Made by a program: the position numbers and the translations under genes. Of a stretch of DNA of 64,000 nucleotides, positions 60,800 to 64,000 are shown one piece after another. How positions within the stretch are numbered: the stretch's first letter is position 1; each line of letters starts with the position of its first letter. The DNA is from Pagrus major (taxonomy: Eukaryota > Chordata > Actinopteri > Spariformes > Sparidae): positions 21,617,570-21,681,569 of the forward strand of contig NC_133218.1 in the NCBI RefSeq assembly GCF_040436345.1. The letters are read 5' to 3'. The notes below the pieces were generated by a model. It was not told the DNA's origin, ran no database searches, and saw only the letters and a list, made by a program, of their open reading frames with translations.

Positions 60800-61796
60800 G
60801 AGAAATGACATGAAGCATCACCTTTAATAAAATTAAATTACATTCACTGTGCCTTTCCCCCCCTCCCCCATGGGAAATCCTGCACAAACACAACTGGTTT
60901 CATGTTCATGGATTTCCCTAAAGGTGAGGATTTAAGTTTCCCTCAGTACAAACGGTAACAGTTCAACTACATTATGTACAAGAGACCTCATTAATGGAAG
61001 CATGTGTACAGTAAGGTCAGCTCCGTGTGCTCGGTTGATCTCCGCACACCCTGGAGGATACTAAAGTCGCTCTAAGTATTGCTTAAGCATCAGTATTTTG
61101 CTCAGTTTTTGATTAATAAAAAGGTTCAAATGCATGCAAGGGCATCGCTGAAGAAAGAAAACAGAGCGAGGAGCACTTCCGAGTGTCTGTCACCAAGAAA
61201 AGAAATTGATTTAATAGGCCGTAAGCAGAGTCCTTGGCATTTGTAACACATTCCCACTCCTGTAAGTGAAAGAAAAAGAAAAATCCCCTCCGTGTCCGAG
61301 TCCAAAAGTGATGTTAGGAAGGCAGAACGCTGAATTAGTCTCTCTGATGAACATCTCAGGTGAAGAGTTTGTTTGTGTCGAGCGACCTGAAAAGGAAAGT
61401 AGCAAAAAAAACCAAACACATTTGGACCTTGAAGTTCAGGTACGAGTCGACAGGGCTCTTTTCAGACGGCTCCTTTATGAACTGAGGCAGTTATCAAATA
61501 ACACAAGTCAACAGTCAGTATACATGATGTCATCTCTACTGTCATGACTGAGAACCACGAGCAGATCAACAGCAGCTCAGGACAACGCCGGGACTGTTTT
61601 TCTCTTCGTATTATGTTATTCAGAATTAATTCATTAGTTGCAAAGTCCTGTTCTTCAAAATAGTCCGTGACGATGAGGATGCACCCTATAAACTCTTAAA
61701 CATGTCGATGCTCAAACTATTTTGTCAAGAAGGACCGTGGTCGTAGAGAAAAGGTCTGAATGTTTTTAAATGAGCTACGGCTGAACGACTCCCCGC
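60800..61796 (-). other. golm2 3' UTR / gap before ctdspl2
   Basis: About 1.2 kb separates the golm2 stop from the ctdspl2 promoter; the genes are in tandem. A minus-strand ATTAAA (plus-strand tttaat near 60823) could be the golm2 poly(A) signal. No other gene was seen. Confidence 0.4.

Positions 61797-64000
<2,204 letters not shown>

Overview
The window is vertebrate nuclear DNA and almost certainly comes from a ray-finned fish, probably a percomorph-type teleost. The evidence is split genes with GT/AG introns, intron lengths of about 70 bp to 3 kb, Tc1-like transposon debris, and many short non-autonomous DNA elements carrying the GCTAGC/GCTAAC-rich and (TTAGC)n interiors I know from teleost genomes. 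The species cannot be named from sequence alone. No prokaryotic, viral or CRISPR feature was seen.

I rebuilt five protein-coding genes exon by exon, requiring that splice phases match at every junction. Left to right: bases 1-9100 are gene-poor, with one unassigned candidate exon at 2917-3006. cilp (+, ATG at 10118, stop at 15269; 8 coding exons, 1164 aa) follows a TATA-box promoter near 9133. eif3j (-, 21781 to 16712; 8 exons, 244 aa) is tail-to-tail with cilp. strc, stereocilin (-, 46742 to 24678; 29 coding exons, 2027 aa), fills the middle. ctdspl2 (-, coding 57148 to 51931; 12 coding exons, 475 aa, non-coding first exon near 60.4-60.5 kb) comes next. The last two coding exons of golm2/casc4 (-, 63040 to 61797) enter from the right edge.

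The genes do not form one pathway. eif3j (translation initiation), ctdspl2 (FCP1-type phosphatase) and golm2 (Golgi membrane protein) are broadly expressed; eif3j and ctdspl2 have TATA-less promoters with ETS/CRE-like and E2F-like sites. cilp (cartilage matrix) and strc (hair-bundle protein) are tissue-specific. The order golm2-ctdspl2-(strc)-eif3j matches human 15q15-q21 apart from the position of strc. cilp is also on human 15q, but far from EIF3J.

The most striking structure is in strc: two large exons encode six tandem modules of about 55 residues, with four cysteines each. The second-to-third and third-to-fourth cysteine spacings are identical in all six. The gene ends in a separate exon encoding a hydrophobic, GPI-signal-like tail. 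The introns and intergenic DNA hold several families of TTAA-flanked inverted-repeat elements, a GACTTG-type degenerate tandem repeat, and Tc1 fragments that include a fold-back. I found no convincing undescribed biological system.
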